Shown here piece by piece: positions 1 to 11,275 of a DNA stretch of 64,000 bases (within the stretch, counting starts at the first letter, position 1; each line of letters begins with the position of its first letter). Location of the stretch: NCBI GenBank assembly GCA_032158295.1, contig CM063256.1, forward strand, positions 2,962,034 through 3,026,033, given 5' to 3'. Below the pieces are notes generated by a model that saw only the letters and a list, made by a program, of their open reading frames with translations, had not been told where the DNA came from and made no database searches. The translations under genes and the position numbers were made by a program. This DNA comes from Pycnopodia helianthoides (Eukaryota > Echinodermata > Asteroidea > Forcipulatida > Asteriidae).

Positions 1-380
1 TCATATGTGCACATCTGATGTGTGAACAAGAAACGCATTTCAAACTCTCTTGTTACCTTGTGAGTCTTTGCATCTCACATGTGCACATCCGCTGTGCGAA
101 CAAGAAGCACATTACAAACTCTATTGTTATCTTGCTTAGTAAATTATCGCATCTCACATGGGCGCTTCTGATGTGTGAACAAAAAACGCATTTTAAACTG
201 TCTTTTTATCTCCTGAGTCATTACATCTCACATTTGTGCATCCGCTTTGTGAAAAAGAAACACATTTCTAACTTTATTGTTATCTTGTTTAGTAAGTCAT
301 TGCATCTCATATGTACACATTTGTATGTTCATAATGAGAAATGCATTTCAAAGTATTGTTATCTTGTTTAGTAAGTCAAT
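1..380. repeat. Tandem repeat, unit about 74-79 bp, 5 copies
   Basis: Five diverged copies of a unit that begins near tctcayatgtgcacatc and continues through gtgaacaagaaacgcatt and ttgttatcttg. Unit starts are near 1, 75, 154, 228 and 307. The array sits in the CHD1L intron before the first visible exon. One frame is open by chance; no gene is supported. Confidence 0.8.
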
Positions 381-448
381 AAGATAAATTCACATTAAGT
401 TTTTTGCCAGACCATGGACAATATTGTGTCTTCTGTGTTGATATTCAG

Positions 449-518
449 GTGATTCTTTACCATGGCTTATCAGCCCTACAGAAGAATCTATACAAGGCAG
501 TCTTGACTAAAGATTACG
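449..518 (+). CDS. CHD1L: CHD1L exon a
   Basis: Acceptor AG at 447-448 and donor gtaagg at 519. Encodes [16 protein letters not shown], the conserved start of the inter-lobe region. Ends in phase 1. Confidence 0.9.
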
Positions 519-3500
519 GTAAGGGGTGACGTGTATTTTAAATCATACGACACAAGTGTAGCACCCGCCATATTACCAAGATGGCAATCTATGTGGGATA
601 CATTAAATTGACGAGTTGATGATCTGTAAGAATATTAAATGTATACAACGCTGTCAGACAAGAGGTATAGTTGCAGTCTTCTAATACATGTCCAAGTAGT
701 CATCACTGGTATAAGAATGAACACATCCTGAACACATATAACTCTTGCTGATGTGGCTTTCTTGGACTAATCCATTATTCTACAGGAAGGGTAAATGCTT
801 ACTACAAAATGAAAAGGGGGGGGGCAATTTACAATGAAAAATGGATTATCTCTACATAAGTACGTGCCAAGACCATCATTTTCATGCATGATGCAATGCT
901 TTTGCAAAATCAAGATACAACGTTATTGCGCGGACGCGATGTTGTCTACATTTTTAGATTCTGTTATTTATCTTCATATAAAACTTTAGATTACTTTTTT
1001 GACATTTCAGAAGCGTTTCATCAGCAGGATCCGTGGAGTCAGAGACCAAAGACAACACTAATGAATGTCCTCGTTCAGCTACGCAAAGTTGTCAACCACC
1101 CTTACCTCTTTGACGGTGAGATGTTCGTCAGTAAAAGTAGAACACAGAAAAATACAGCCCTTTTTAACTAACCATTTATTTTATAGTCTACTTTGCGATT
1201 TTGCATTGTTTGAAATTTCATTGGAGCAAAATCTGTCGTCTGTAGCGTGTCGTGGACGAGATGTCTAGCGCATCGGCCTCAAGTTCTCATTGCAAGTTTA
1301 TAGAGCTGCTTAAGCAGAAAATATTGCTTAACAATTTCCTGTTTAGCATAAATGAGCAGGATACCAGTCACAATCGGTACATGTGACATGGTATTTTGGC
1401 TGGTAACCATACTCTGGTAAGCATAATTTTGGTTGGGATTAGCTTAATTTGTTGTGCTCAGGGAAGCAGCTCCATGAAATTGGGCCCGGGTGGCTGATTC
1501 AAAGGAGTGTGGGATCGAATCTTACTCAAGGACACCAGTGACATGACCGGGATTCGAACCCGATGACTTAGCCACCAGAACTTGAGTCCGTTGCATGAGA
1601 CTGCTGAGCCATGACACGCCATAAAAAAAACACACACCCAAATTTTTTTTCTTCAGGCATTGAGCCAGAACCTTTTGAGCTTGGCGAGCACCTCGTGGAC
1701 AGCAGCGGCAAACTGCATCTGCTAGACCAGCTACTGGTGTTCCTGCACCAGCGGAACCACAAAGTGCTCCTGTTCTCTCAGATGACGCGTGTACTGGACA
1801 TTCTGCAGGATTACCTGGGCTACAGAGGTCAGTCATCTTGATTCTCTACCATTCACCTCAATGTGTCCGACCCGAGGCTGTGAGGTGTAGTAGTCTGGTT
1901 CCTTGTTTAAAACAAGAATTAGAACTGTGATCTTGTTTATGTGTACATGATACTTGACCCAAATAGCACTGGCATGATAACGGTTCAAAGTGGTGCAAAA
2001 TTGTTCAAAATGGTTCAAAGCATTTTGAAGGTTTTACGAAACGTAGTACTTCATTATTTTGTTGAATTGATTTAACTTTTATATTGTTTTTCACTTAGTA
2101 TTGCTTTCCCAAGAACATGTATTTTCATTACCATAAACTCTGTTAAACTAAAATAATTGACAAAACAAAATCCTGTCCACGTAAAACTCAATATGGTTGT
2201 GACCACAGTGGTCCCAGAAGTTTGAAATCGCACGAGACTTACACAGTCTATAAAACCAAGGGACTCTCAAAAGCGACTAGCACTGCGACCCGTAGGCCTG
2301 AAGATGACTATGTATAGAGGAGATGATAAAGAAATCCTCAGTTTTAGATGTAGGAGGAAAACACAAAGTAAGGAAAAACTCCAACCCACATGCAAGTCTC
2401 CAGGTCTGAGGTGGGATTCGAACCAGGGTCCACATAGGTGAAAGGCAGGGAAGAAACCACTGAGCCAACCAGATCCTCAGGAGCACAGTGGTTGATGAGC
2501 CATAATCTATACTTGGATATTTTGATTCCTCAGGGTATTCTTACGAACGCTTGGATGGATCCGTCCGAAGCGAGGAGCGGTTCTCGGCCATCAGGAATTT
2601 TAACGAGCATGACGAGACGTTTGCCTTCCTCCTGAGTACCAAGGCTGGGGGTCAAGGGTTAAACCTTGTGGCTGCCGATACGGTCATCTTCGTAGACAGC
2701 GATTTCAACCCCCAGAATGACCTCCAGGCTGCAGCCAGAGCACACAGGATAGGTCAAACAAGGTCAGTCACCCCTGCAAATGACCTTTTTGTAGGGAAGT
2801 TAATGACACATGTAGGCACGAGTTGAATGTCAGAATTTTTGCAGCACCTTATTTTGATTCAAAGAGAGTAGACAGCGGAGAAGCAGAATACTTGTCAATG
2901 TTCCCAATGTTATACCTTATTTTGATTCAAAGAGACTAAAACTTACCACAAGGGGCAGTTTTGCCAATATTGCCATCAGTGTATCTTATCTTCATTCAAA
3001 GAGAGTAAAAACACTAGATTCAGCAGGGTTTGCCAACATTACCTTTATCTGTCAATATAGAGAAGCAGATGCTAAATGCTTTACCTTATCTTGATTCAAG
3101 AGAGTAAAACACTAGATTCAGCAGGTTTGCCAACATTACCTTTATCTGTCAATGTAAGAGAAGCAATGCTACCAATGCTTTACCTTATCTTGATTCAAAG
3201 AGAGTAAAAACACTAGATTCAGCAGGGTTTGCCAACATTACCTTTATCTGTCAATATAGGAGAAGCAATGCTACAATGCTTTACCTTATCTTGATTCAAA
3301 GAGAGTAAAAACACTAGATTCAGCAGGGTTTGCCAACATTACCTTATCTGTCAATATAGGAGAAGCAGATGCTACCAATGCTTTACCTTATCTTGATTCA
3401 AAGAGAGTAAAAACACTAGATTCAGCAGGGTTTGCCAACATTACCTTTATCTGCCAATGTAGGAGAAGCAGATGCTACCAATGATGTACCTTATATTGAT

Positions 3501-5132
3501 TCAAAGAGAGTAAAAACACCAGATGCAGCAGGACTTGCCATCATTGACCTTTATCTGTCTGTGATATCTCTTTCAGGCCAGTCAAGATAATTCGTCTTGT
3601 AGGGAGGGACTCGGTGGAGGAGGTGATCCTGAAGAGAGCCGACGCTAAACTGAAGCTGACCAACACGGTGATAGAAGGCGGCAAGTTTTCACTGGGTGGA
3701 GTTGGACCTGCCGAAAATGCAACTCAGGTATTTACTCTTGCATCAAGGCCACACAGGGCTACTTCTGTCTGCCATGCCTGCCATTTTGGGAGTCAAATTA
3801 ATAATAATGATAACAAATATTTAAAAACCAATTTCCGTGTCACATAAACTTCACAAAGCGCTGTACAATTAAAAATCCACAAGTTATTAAGAAATACCGA
3901 TGAAAAGCAATCAAAACAAAAGACATGTCAAAAATTAACAATAACAATTGAGTGATACAAAGGTGATTCTTAAAAAGGTGGGTTTTCAAAGAAATTTAAA
4001 AAATGTCAAGGGTGTCAGCAGATCAAATTGCCTGCAGCAACAGGGCAACAACATTGTATCTCAATTGTGCAACATTGTCGTCTCTCAATTCTGCAACATT
4101 ATTGTATCTCAATTCTGCAACATTGTCGCTTCGTGCAAAAAAAAGTCTCATCTCGGCGCCTTATGTTTTTTTTAAACAAGTTATGATGAGATAGCGAGAT
4201 AGCGAGATAGAACGTTTTGACACTTTCAAATTCAAGTGTAATGTAAATGTTTTTGTTATTTGTAGATAAAAACTTGTAAACAAATAAAACAAAAACAAAT
4301 CTTTGGTTAAAACCATTATATATTTTCTGGCAGCTTTCAGAAATGCTCAAGTTTGGATTGGACAAGCTCCTCCAATCAGAAGACAGCAGCATCGATGACG
4401 TAGACTTAGAGGGTATTCTGGGTAATAGCGTCAAGGGAGAGTGGGTCGAGGAAGAGGTGATCTCTACCCAGCATGCATTGGAAGAGGAAGTAACGGAGGA
4501 TGCTCAGGGCACTTCTGAAGAGGGTGAGTTGCTCTTATAAATTGTTTCTCAATTTTTGTTCATCATTTGCTTTGAAGGGACATGAAATGATGCATAAATC
4601 AGCATTACGTCGACAAAAACCAATCTATGATCCTACCTTTAAAGCACATCTACAACATTGGTAATTGTCAAAGACCAGTATCTGCACTTTGTGTGACCCA
4701 ACATATACATGAAATAACAAACATGAAAGTTTAAGCTCAATTGGTCATTGCAGTTACAAGAAAATAGTGAAAAACCCTCTTTTATGTTTTCACTGTTTTC
4801 AAACATCTGATTTTATCACCGTGATAAAGACCAATTGTTTCATTAATTTCCTAAACACAATAGCATTTCAAGCCAAACTATTTCAAGGGAAGTTCTCCAC
4901 CATGACCATCTTTATACCAAGTCAGTTATGTGCAAATCTGTGAACATTTACATTTTCAACCTCACCAATGGCGTACACACCCTTTAAAGCATGCCAGTTG
5001 GCTTATTTTGATTTATATTTTGATTTATTTTCAACTGTCTAGGTCACATGTACATGTTTGAGGGAAAGGACTACTCCAAAGAACCCACAGCGACGGATAA
5101 AGACAAGGAGGCATTTGACAAGCTCATCTCAG
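449..5132 (+). CDS. CHD1L: CHD1L/ALC1 chromatin remodeller, partial (seven internal exons)
   Basis: CHD1L is an SNF2-family ATPase recruited to DNA breaks by poly(ADP-ribose) through a C-terminal macro domain; it slides nucleosomes in the nucleus. Exons 449-518, 1011-1115, 1657-1827, 2534-2762, 3577-3727, 4334-4523 and 5043-5132 all have AG/GT borders and join in one frame. The joined protein carries the second RecA lobe: [17 protein letters not shown] (motif IV), [17 protein letters not shown] (motif V) and [12 protein letters not shown] (motif VI). It then has the CHD1L-specific segments [13 protein letters not shown] and [15 protein letters not shown], which separate it from ISWI, CHD1 and SMARCA proteins. 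The first RecA lobe lies left of position 1. The downstream linker and macro domain are not visible between 5133 and the scaffold gap, nor beyond it, so the gene is cut by a long intron, the gap or a misjoin. The family call rests on remembered vertebrate CHD1L. Confidence 0.93.
1011..1115 (+). CDS. CHD1L: CHD1L exon b
   Basis: Acceptor gacatttcag, donor gtgaga. Encodes EAFHQQD and [20 protein letters not shown], the SNF2 'QLRKxxNHPYLF' signature. Phase 1 at both ends. Confidence 0.95.
1297..1487. mobile_element. Foldback MITE, family M1
   Basis: The ends are inverted copies of a sequence like gggcccaatttcatagagctgc. The interior has gaggataccagtcac and ggctggtaacc, shared with copies near 26105, 29658, 39127 and 43908. 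It lies in the CHD1L intron. No ORF; non-autonomous. Confidence 0.75.
1506..1622 (-). mobile_element. tRNA-derived SINE, family B (head)
   Basis: On the minus strand a tRNA-like A box (gctcagcagtct) precedes a B box (gggttcgaatcccgg), followed by catgtcactggtgtccttgag. This is the conserved head and beginning of the tail of a SINE family seen at least eight times in the window. A shorter plus-strand fragment of the same head lies near 1246-1290. Confidence 0.75.
1657..1827 (+). CDS. CHD1L: CHD1L exon c (helicase motif IV)
   Basis: Acceptor after a T-rich tract with cttcag, donor gtcagt. Encodes [20 protein letters not shown] and then [20 protein letters not shown], motif IV of the second RecA lobe. 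It begins just after a minus-strand SINE and MITE cluster. Confidence 0.95.
2255..2487 (-). mobile_element. tRNA-derived SINE, family D
   Basis: On the minus strand it runs ggttggctcagtggtttct (A box), ggttcgaatcccacctc (B box), then the body with ttttcctcctacatctaaaac and a terminal portion with cctacggg. Same family as the copies at 22105, 25440, 27586, 35375 and 48745. Confidence 0.75.
2534..2762 (+). CDS. CHD1L: CHD1L exon d (helicase motifs V and VI)
   Basis: Acceptor cctcag, donor gtcagt. Encodes [26 protein letters not shown] (motif V), [20 protein letters not shown] and IGQT (motif VI with the arginine finger). Ends in phase 2. Confidence 0.96.
2830..3565. repeat. Minisatellite, unit about 100 bp, about 7 copies
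   Basis: Unit contains ttgattcaaagagagtaaaa, cagcagggtttgccaacatt, acctttatctgtcaat and ggagaagcagatgctacc. It fills the CHD1L intron between exons d and e and stops about 10 bp before the exon e acceptor, so copy-number change would move the branch-point region. Confidence 0.9.
3577..3727 (+). CDS. CHD1L: CHD1L exon e
   Basis: Acceptor ctctttcag, donor gtattt. Encodes [20 protein letters not shown] and [14 protein letters not shown], the post-motor brace region. The acceptor lies only a few bases after a 100-bp minisatellite. Confidence 0.94.
4030..4135. repeat. Short tandem repeat, unit about 26 bp
   Basis: Four imperfect copies of a unit like attgtatctcaattctgcaac, alternating tatctc and cgtctctc, in the CHD1L intron before exon f. 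Confidence 0.7.
4334..4523 (+). CDS. CHD1L: CHD1L exon f
   Basis: Acceptor ttctggcag, donor gtgagt. Encodes [19 protein letters not shown], then an acidic linker ending in a glutamate-rich stretch. LxFGLDKLL is diagnostic of CHD1L. Confidence 0.93.
4570..4995. mobile_element. MITE-like dispersed repeat, family R
   Basis: Contains cattggtaattgtcaaagac, gaaataacaaacatgaaagt and ttaagctcaattggtcattg, and ends near caccctttaaagc. Recognisable relatives lie near 10480-10860, 14090-14437 (inverted), 20580-20690 and 21535-21600. No ORF. Confidence 0.6.
5043..5132 (+). CDS. CHD1L: CHD1L exon g, last one visible
   Basis: Acceptor caactgtctag, donor gtaggt. Encodes [15 protein letters not shown] followed by a charged stretch, as in vertebrate CHD1L. 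Ends in phase 1, so the reading continues in an exon not found in this window. Confidence 0.92.
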
Positions 5133-6072
5133 GTAGGTGTTCAGTTGTCCATGGAGACTTTGGTTGCACGGCCTCTGACTGCTTTAATTATAGGCATTTG
5201 TCAGGCATTTTTAAAACCCACTTATCAGAGCGCCTTTAACACTCTTACTCCCCTTGTTCATTGGGCCTCGAGTAGAGCTTCCTTTTCTCTCTGATTGTGC
5301 AGAAAGCTCCATGAAAATAAACCAATCTTTCCATGTTCTGGTGAACAAATTTGAAAAATCTCCCTGATTTTTGAAACTTTTTTCTCAAATATGTTGAGTG
5401 TAAAAATTCTAAATGTCTCCCCGATTGTTGTACAAAATCTCCCTGATTGTAAGCTGCAAATATTGGCAGCTCTGCTGAAGCACTCTTGAAACATCTTTAA
5501 CTCCTTTGGAGTATGCAGCACCGGCAGCCAAATGGGCGCACGGGTCATTAACTATTCACATAAGTGTGACCCGCTCTGCAAAAAAGGCCCGTAAGTCGCG
5601 CTATCTCTTAGCACGCAAAAGGGCTCGTCAATGTTGAAAAGGTGAACATTTCTTACTCGATGTGATTTTTTGTTTATCCCATTTTTGACATCGTTGATGT
5701 CCACTCTTTCATAATTTGTAAGATTGAATGTTCATTTTGATCAATAAAGTTGGAAAAAACCCGTGTTTTGTGTACAATTTGTTCGTGGTTTGTACGATCG
5801 GTGTCCGTGGAATCAGTGGAAAGTTGCGTCTTTTAAACATCTGACACGACATTATTTGAAACCCCCTATTATAAATTTGGTATCATCTGAAAGCGGAGGA
5901 CGTTGTCTTTCTAAATTTAGACATAGAAAAGGTCAGAGGTCAAGATTAAAAGCAGGGTCGGTAGATTTATTACACGTAGACATACAGCGCTTGTTGCCAG
6001 GGGCGTGGATCTTTGCTATCACGTGCACACAGTGTAGTGCACTCATTGGTCAATGCGCGCAATGTCGAGTGC

Positions 6073-6082
6073 GCGCATGCGC
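6073..6082. promoter_or_regulatory. NRF1-like palindrome GCGCATGCGC
   Basis: A perfect GCGCATGCGC palindrome in a local CpG-richer patch that also contains tcacgtgcac. NRF1 sites of this kind mark housekeeping promoters in animals. No transcript start or adjacent gene could be tied to it, so the function is unproven. Confidence 0.35.
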
Positions 6083-6170
6083 TGTGAACGATATCGGTTG
6101 TTTATTCGCTGTCAGGTGACTGTCATGTGACTGTTTATTAGGTGCGTGCCACACGAAAATTCAGCCAACT

Positions 6171-6247
6171 CAACCTCGTCCCCAGGGTGTGTCGAGCAGT
6201 TGTAAACAATGTGCTTGGAAATAAAGTAAATCATGGGGACGAGGTTG
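6171..6247. repeat. Inverted repeat, 14-bp perfect arms
   Basis: CAACCTCGTCCCCA at 6171-6184 pairs with TGGGGACGAGGTTG at 6234-6247 across a 49-bp loop. This looks like the tip of a foldback element; no target duplication was identified. Confidence 0.7.
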
Positions 6248-6399
6248 CAGTCAACTGTGTTCCACTCAACTGACCTGTACTGCTCTGAGCGAAAAGATTT
6301 TGAGAATTATTTACCACTTTTAGCCAAATAAATTAACTTTATTAGCCAACTGCTATTATATTTTGTATGGGTTCGAAGGATTAGTGTCTGACTGAAGCT

Positions 6400-6672
6400 T
6401 TGAATGATCTCCGTGATGCCAATCTTGTCAGGGAGGAGAGAGACATGGTTGGCTTCGTGGAAGATTACTTCGTTTACTTCCGATGTGAAAATGACGATGT
6501 GGAATCAGAAACCGATTCGGAATCTGATTCCACATCGCCATCGATGCCAACGGATCTCTTCTGGCCGATGAACTTGCGGAAAGGCGAGTGTATTCCAGTG
6601 CGAATAAAAAATTCCCCCTCTTTGATTCCTTGTGTTTATTTGTTTGTTCTATTTATTTGGGCAAGTTTTTAG
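6400..6672 (+). CDS. Unrecognised short acidic ORF, 90 aa
   Basis: An ORF beginning MNDLRDANLVREERDMVGFV, then a strongly acidic serine-rich stretch, then PTDLFWPMNLRKGE and a hydrophobic end. The acidic stretch is coded by a 15-bp perfect inverted repeat (6495-6509 with 6523-6537). I do not recognise the protein. It could be a transposon fragment or chance; no start context or splice structure supports expression. Confidence 0.2.
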   Translation: MNDLRDANLVREERDMVGFVEDYFVYFRCENDDVESETDSESDSTSPSMPTDLFWPMNLRKGECIPVRIKNSPSLIPCVYLFVLFIWASF

Positions 6673-8213
6673 CCCAAAGATTATTTCAAAGTAGATTAAT
6701 CAACTTCAGATTTCAATAAGAAGGCAAACTACCTTGACTGTGCTAGATTTTAATGGAAATGCTCGGGTTTTAAACTAAAGTATTTTTTTTTACCAAAATG
6801 TTACATTTTTACCCCAAAATAGTTTCAACCATGAAAATACAAGCTGGCTGAAGGGTTTAATGAATCAGCTTAAGCTGTTGCTTAAAAAAATACCGAAAAG
6901 TGGGGAAAAAATTTTTTGCCAAAAAGCTCTTGTTTTCACCCCAAAATATTCTATTTAAATTCATTTGGTTTTCTAAAAAGTCCAGTTGGCATTAGGATTA
7001 CTTTAAAAAGTTACTAAAATTAAATTAAACTGCTATAAAATCGTCGTAATAATGACTAAGTGTGTTTTTGCCGTTTTAAAGATACGAAAAAGATTGCGAA
7101 AAAGCACAATATGCAAATTAGTTTTTAAAAAGTGCGATATAGAGCGTTAAATAAAATAACAAATATTTTGAACTTAATAAGTCATATCCAACAATTGGTG
7201 AAAATTTCAGACGAATAGTATAATGGGAATGTGCTCGTTGCTAGGGTCTTTCTTAAGAACTTTGTACTAAAATAATTTAAAATACAGTGTAAAGTTTACA
7301 AGGCTGTTTCTCCTCAACCTATTTTGACCAAAATGGCAATAATTTTTATGCAAATTATGGTATAACTCTGGATTGCAAAATGCTACAGACTTCTAACATA
7401 CACCAAATTAAAGCTGTATCCATGTATCTAACTCAAAAATAATTTTTTTTGCGACAAAAAGGGCCTTTTTTGCAAGGGGGTTTTCACAAATGATCATTTA
7501 CCCTCGCAGGTATCCTTTAAACTGCTGGGTAAGGGAGAAGCAATGGCTGGTCCCAGGCTTTTATGCCCAACGTCTTTCTCAATACAAACCCTTTTAGTGA
7601 GAAATTACCCCCTTTCTCAGTAACTACAATTTCTTCAAGGGGTCCCTTTTTTAAATATGATTTTTTGCTGTCAGCAGCTCTCAGGGGCCCTTTACCAAGT
7701 TTAAATTTTTTTTTGGTAATCTATTTTTTGGGTTAATTTCCAAAAGTATCCACTGCCTTTTAAAAATAATAAACTTTTCCAAAAGTTTTAGTCATTTAAA
7801 CCCCGTTTCCGTTTTTCTTTTCTGTCTTAAAAGTAGAGGTAGCCGATCAAGAAATGATCTGCAGTTGCCCCGAGCACTAAAAGGGAAAAACCGCAACGTG
7901 AGAGACAGCCCGAAATTCCACTCCCTCAACTAAGAAAAAGAATATACACCGGAGGGAAATTGAAGAAAGGAAAAGGAAGGGGGGTTTTTGAACCACGAAC
8001 ACCTGAAAATTTGGTTTTTTTCTTTGAGGTTTCTTTACCTTCTCCTTTACCTTGGTAGCCCAGGTTTTGAATCCCAGCCTTTTTTGTTATTTTGTTTTAC
8101 CCATACCCCAAAGTGTTTAAAAAGGGAAAGGACACAGGTTTTGGGAACCGTTTTATTGTGTTAAACCTATATAGATGTAGACATGACAATAAAACAAAAC
8201 CCGAAAAAATTTT

Positions 8214-8313
8214 NNNNNNNNNNNNNNNNNNNNNNNNNNNNNNNNNNNNNNNNNNNNNNNNNNNNNNNNNNNNNNNNNNNNNNNNNNNNNNNNNNNNNNN
8301 NNNNNNNNNNNNN
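8214..8313. other. Assembly gap (100 N)
   Basis: Exactly 100 unresolved bases, the conventional size for a scaffold gap of unknown length. Sequence on both sides is low-complexity and repeat-like, so continuity across it should not be assumed. Confidence 0.99.
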
Positions 8314-8439
8314 CAGAAACGCTTCTCAGATTCAAATTCATTATGCTACCCAACGCTGCTGTACTTCTTATTAAGTAAGTTTTTATTGCCATTTATTTTC
8401 AGTCATTACCAAATGTGCCTTTAAAAAAGCTAACTAATA

Positions 8440-8773
8440 CAGGGTGCGAAATTAAGAAAATTTGCTGGTTGCCCCATGGCGACCAACAACTGAAAATCAG
8501 GTTGCCGGCAAGTGAGTTTGGTTGCCCGAATATAATAATATGCGACTATACTGATCTGTCAGTGTGAATGTTCTGTCCCAACTATAGATTCATAAAGCTT
8601 TATGTGGAAAATTCAAACGATCTTTTGGAGCTGGCACAGTAATGAGCAGGGTAGGTCTAAATTCTTATTTTTTTATAAGGTTGCCTGACGGGCAATGACG
8701 GTTTGATCACAGGTTGCCCAGATGATTTTGTGGTTGCCCTGGGCAACCGGGCAACTGTTAATTTCGCACTTTG
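8440..8773. mobile_element. hAT-like MITE with CAGGGTGCGAAATTAA ends
   Basis: The left end CAGGGTGCGAAATTAA and the inverted right end TTAATTTCGCACTTTG match at 14 of 16 bases. The interior has ggttgcc/ggcaacc subterminal inverted pairs. The CAGGG start is typical of hAT superfamily ends. No clear target-site duplication is visible. Confidence 0.6.
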
Positions 8774-9639
8774 TAATATTCAATTCATATTCCATAAGTA
8801 GACAAAGTAGGCCTAGTAACCAAACTGAAATGACTATATCTATCAATAAATTTCTTTTTTTAACTGAAAGCATGTCAACTATAATGTTCTGACAATGGCT
8901 TGCTTATATGAGATAAATTTGTGCTGCCATGGTAACCAAACTAAAACATATGTTCAACAAGCAAACAACGCAATAAACAAAATTTAAATTACTCTTTTAA
9001 TCAATAGCAGGTATGATGATTTTTGTTTTACCTGCAAGCACGTATGCATGTATACCACAGTCGATGTTCTGACAATGACTTGCTTGTTTCATAGGATAAA
9101 TTTGTGTTTTCATGGTAACCAGGTAAAATTGTCTACACGTCGTGTGGGTGGAAGAAGAATTTAACGAAAAGTTACTGGAAAAAGGGCGTAAGCAATCAAT
9201 TTGCAAGACTGTGTTTTCAAGACAACAGAGTGTGAAAGTATGATCGGTTTGCTGCCATTCATTAGTCATTATAGGAAAGTTAATTCTGCATGGGAATGGG
9301 AAAACATCTCTATGGGGTAATTTAGCAACAAAAATTAACAGTAATGCCACATTTTGTTCTAAGTTTTCTAAAGTGCCAACTGGATATAAATGAAGATGTT
9401 GTAAGTAAATGCTTTTTTTCTCAATGCCCTTTTTCTGATCTGACAAAAATTTTAATTTTGATCCATGTTAATTAATGAACACCATATTTACAAACCTAAG
9501 TTACAAATAAAATTTGTAAAACTTAATAAACTTGAGGCCCCCCCAAAGGCTGTTTCCGATTACATGTCATTTAAGAATAGGGTCACTAGGTCGGACAGTT
9601 TTTTTATTTTGCATGTTTTTTTTATTATTCCGATACGAT

Positions 9640-10145
9640 TGACGATACGTCCCGATCGTTCATGTGTTGAGCGCAATCAAACGGATTTGCAAAGGAATTA
9701 GGCAAAATTGCACGCAAACTGCAGTTTGGCGCTCCTAAGATTGGCAGTTCAAGCGGCCGATTTTGCAAAAATGTGCGCAATCTGTAAATTGCGCAAACCC
9801 ATGGAACACACAGGCCGTGTACACACATGTGCGCTGCGCATTGCATTGTGGGTATTTTTCACTCGTAGTCGTTGGACATCGCAGGCTCAAATCACGGAGA
9901 TATCTGTAAATTCTTCTTGATAATGTTCTGGTTTTTATTTCAAATGTTGCCTAAAACATGGTAAATTGGTAATAGTCAGACTTTTCTTCCAGGTAAAATA
10001 GGTTTTTTTAGTTTTTGTTTTTTTTCCCTTTTTCTCCTTTAACCTCCCCCCCCCACCCCGGTTTTTTTAAAGGCCGAATAAAAAGTTCAGGGTCGCGGCG
10101 TAAAAACTTAGGGGTCGGTCGGGGAACCGGAAACACAACCCTTTT
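9640..10145 (-). repeat. Dispersed repeat, inverted relative to 15055-15550
   Basis: The minus strand reads ccggttccccgaccgacccc near 10130 and continues through tttacgccgcgaccc, aaatgttgcctaaaacatgg in complement, and tgcgcaatttacagattgcg-like sequence. The same order appears on the plus strand at 15055-15550. A fragment lies near 30600-30655. Confidence 0.75.
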
Positions 10146-10479
10146 GTGGGGGGGCCTAAGGATTAAACTTTCTGAATGCCTCAAAAATTACTGGGTGAAC
10201 TCTGAGGGGTTGCCCCAATGCAGTCGCTACTTTAAGGGCATGAAATAATGTTGCTGATATTTCAAAAATCCAAACACGATGATAACATTCTTTGAGAAGT
10301 GAATTAATTCCCAGCCTATAGTTTTCAATAAACACACCATACACCGAACCTGTGAAATTTCATCAAATCATTGGTCCTATTTCAGTGAAAAAACACAACA
10401 AAAACGGTTTATGCATTGTCTGGGAGTTTTGTGTGCAAGTTCATATTGAGCTTATTTCAGTTGTGGCAACTGTATTAAA

Positions 10480-11275
10480 GGCCCTGTACACTATTGGTAA
10501 GATCAAAAATACAAATGTTCACAGATTCACACATAACTTACATGATTTAAAGTAAGTAATTGTAGAAAGGGTTCCTTAAAATATTTCTGCCTAAAAGGCT
10601 ATCGTTTCTGAGAAAAAAAACAATAGTTTTTATCACACAAAAAAAACAGAAAACACATTAGGTCTCTTTTCACTATTTTCTTGTGACCTCGATGACCAAT
10701 TGAGGTTCAAACTTTCACAGGTTGTTTGTTGTTTGTTTTTATGCATATGTTAAATCACACAAAACATGAACACTGTCTGCGACTATTTTGTCAGCTCTAC
10801 CAATCCTGTATAATACCTGAGATTTGGGGGTCTCAAATGCCATTTTCTTGACTTTGAAATTATTTTAGATGGAACTATTTATTCAGAGGATGGGAACAGG
10901 CTTAAACTAAATAATCTGATCATTTAAAGCCCAATGTAATTTTAAAGTATACTTTTTTGGGACCGTTTGATTGTTTTAATCCTATATATGAATGTAGATA
11001 TATACATTAAAACTAACCTGTGAAAGTTTCATTTCAAAAGGTGGTCGCGTTTTTGAAATATTGTCAAAATCCGCGTTCACGAATAAAGAATAATCCCTAA
11101 TAGGAATACACGATCTGAGAAACGCTCTCATATTTTTCCATATCCACATTATTTTGAGTCGAAATATTTCTCAAAATGCTTTATACTATCGAAAGTTGCT
11201 GTACTTCTAACCAAGTCAGTTTTGATTGCCATTAGTTTTTAGGGTGATTACCAATCGTGTACCTTCCCTTTAAGG
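10480..11275. mobile_element. MITE-like dispersed repeats, family R (one or two copies)
   Basis: Contains ggccctgtacactattggta, gtgacctcgatgaccaattg and cctgtgaaagtttcattt, and ends with gattaccaatcgtgtacctt ccctttaa-type sequence near 11270. Same family as 4570-4995. No coding capacity. Confidence 0.55.

Larger units (their letters stand above)
5133..8213. other. Gene-poor stretch between CHD1L exon g and the scaffold gap
   Basis: No exon of the CHD1L linker or macro domain could be recognised here. It holds a GC-richer block at about 5990-6110 with an NRF1-like site, an inverted repeat at 6171-6247, a short acidic ORF at 6400-6672 and AT-rich decayed sequence from 6700 onward. Confidence 0.6.
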
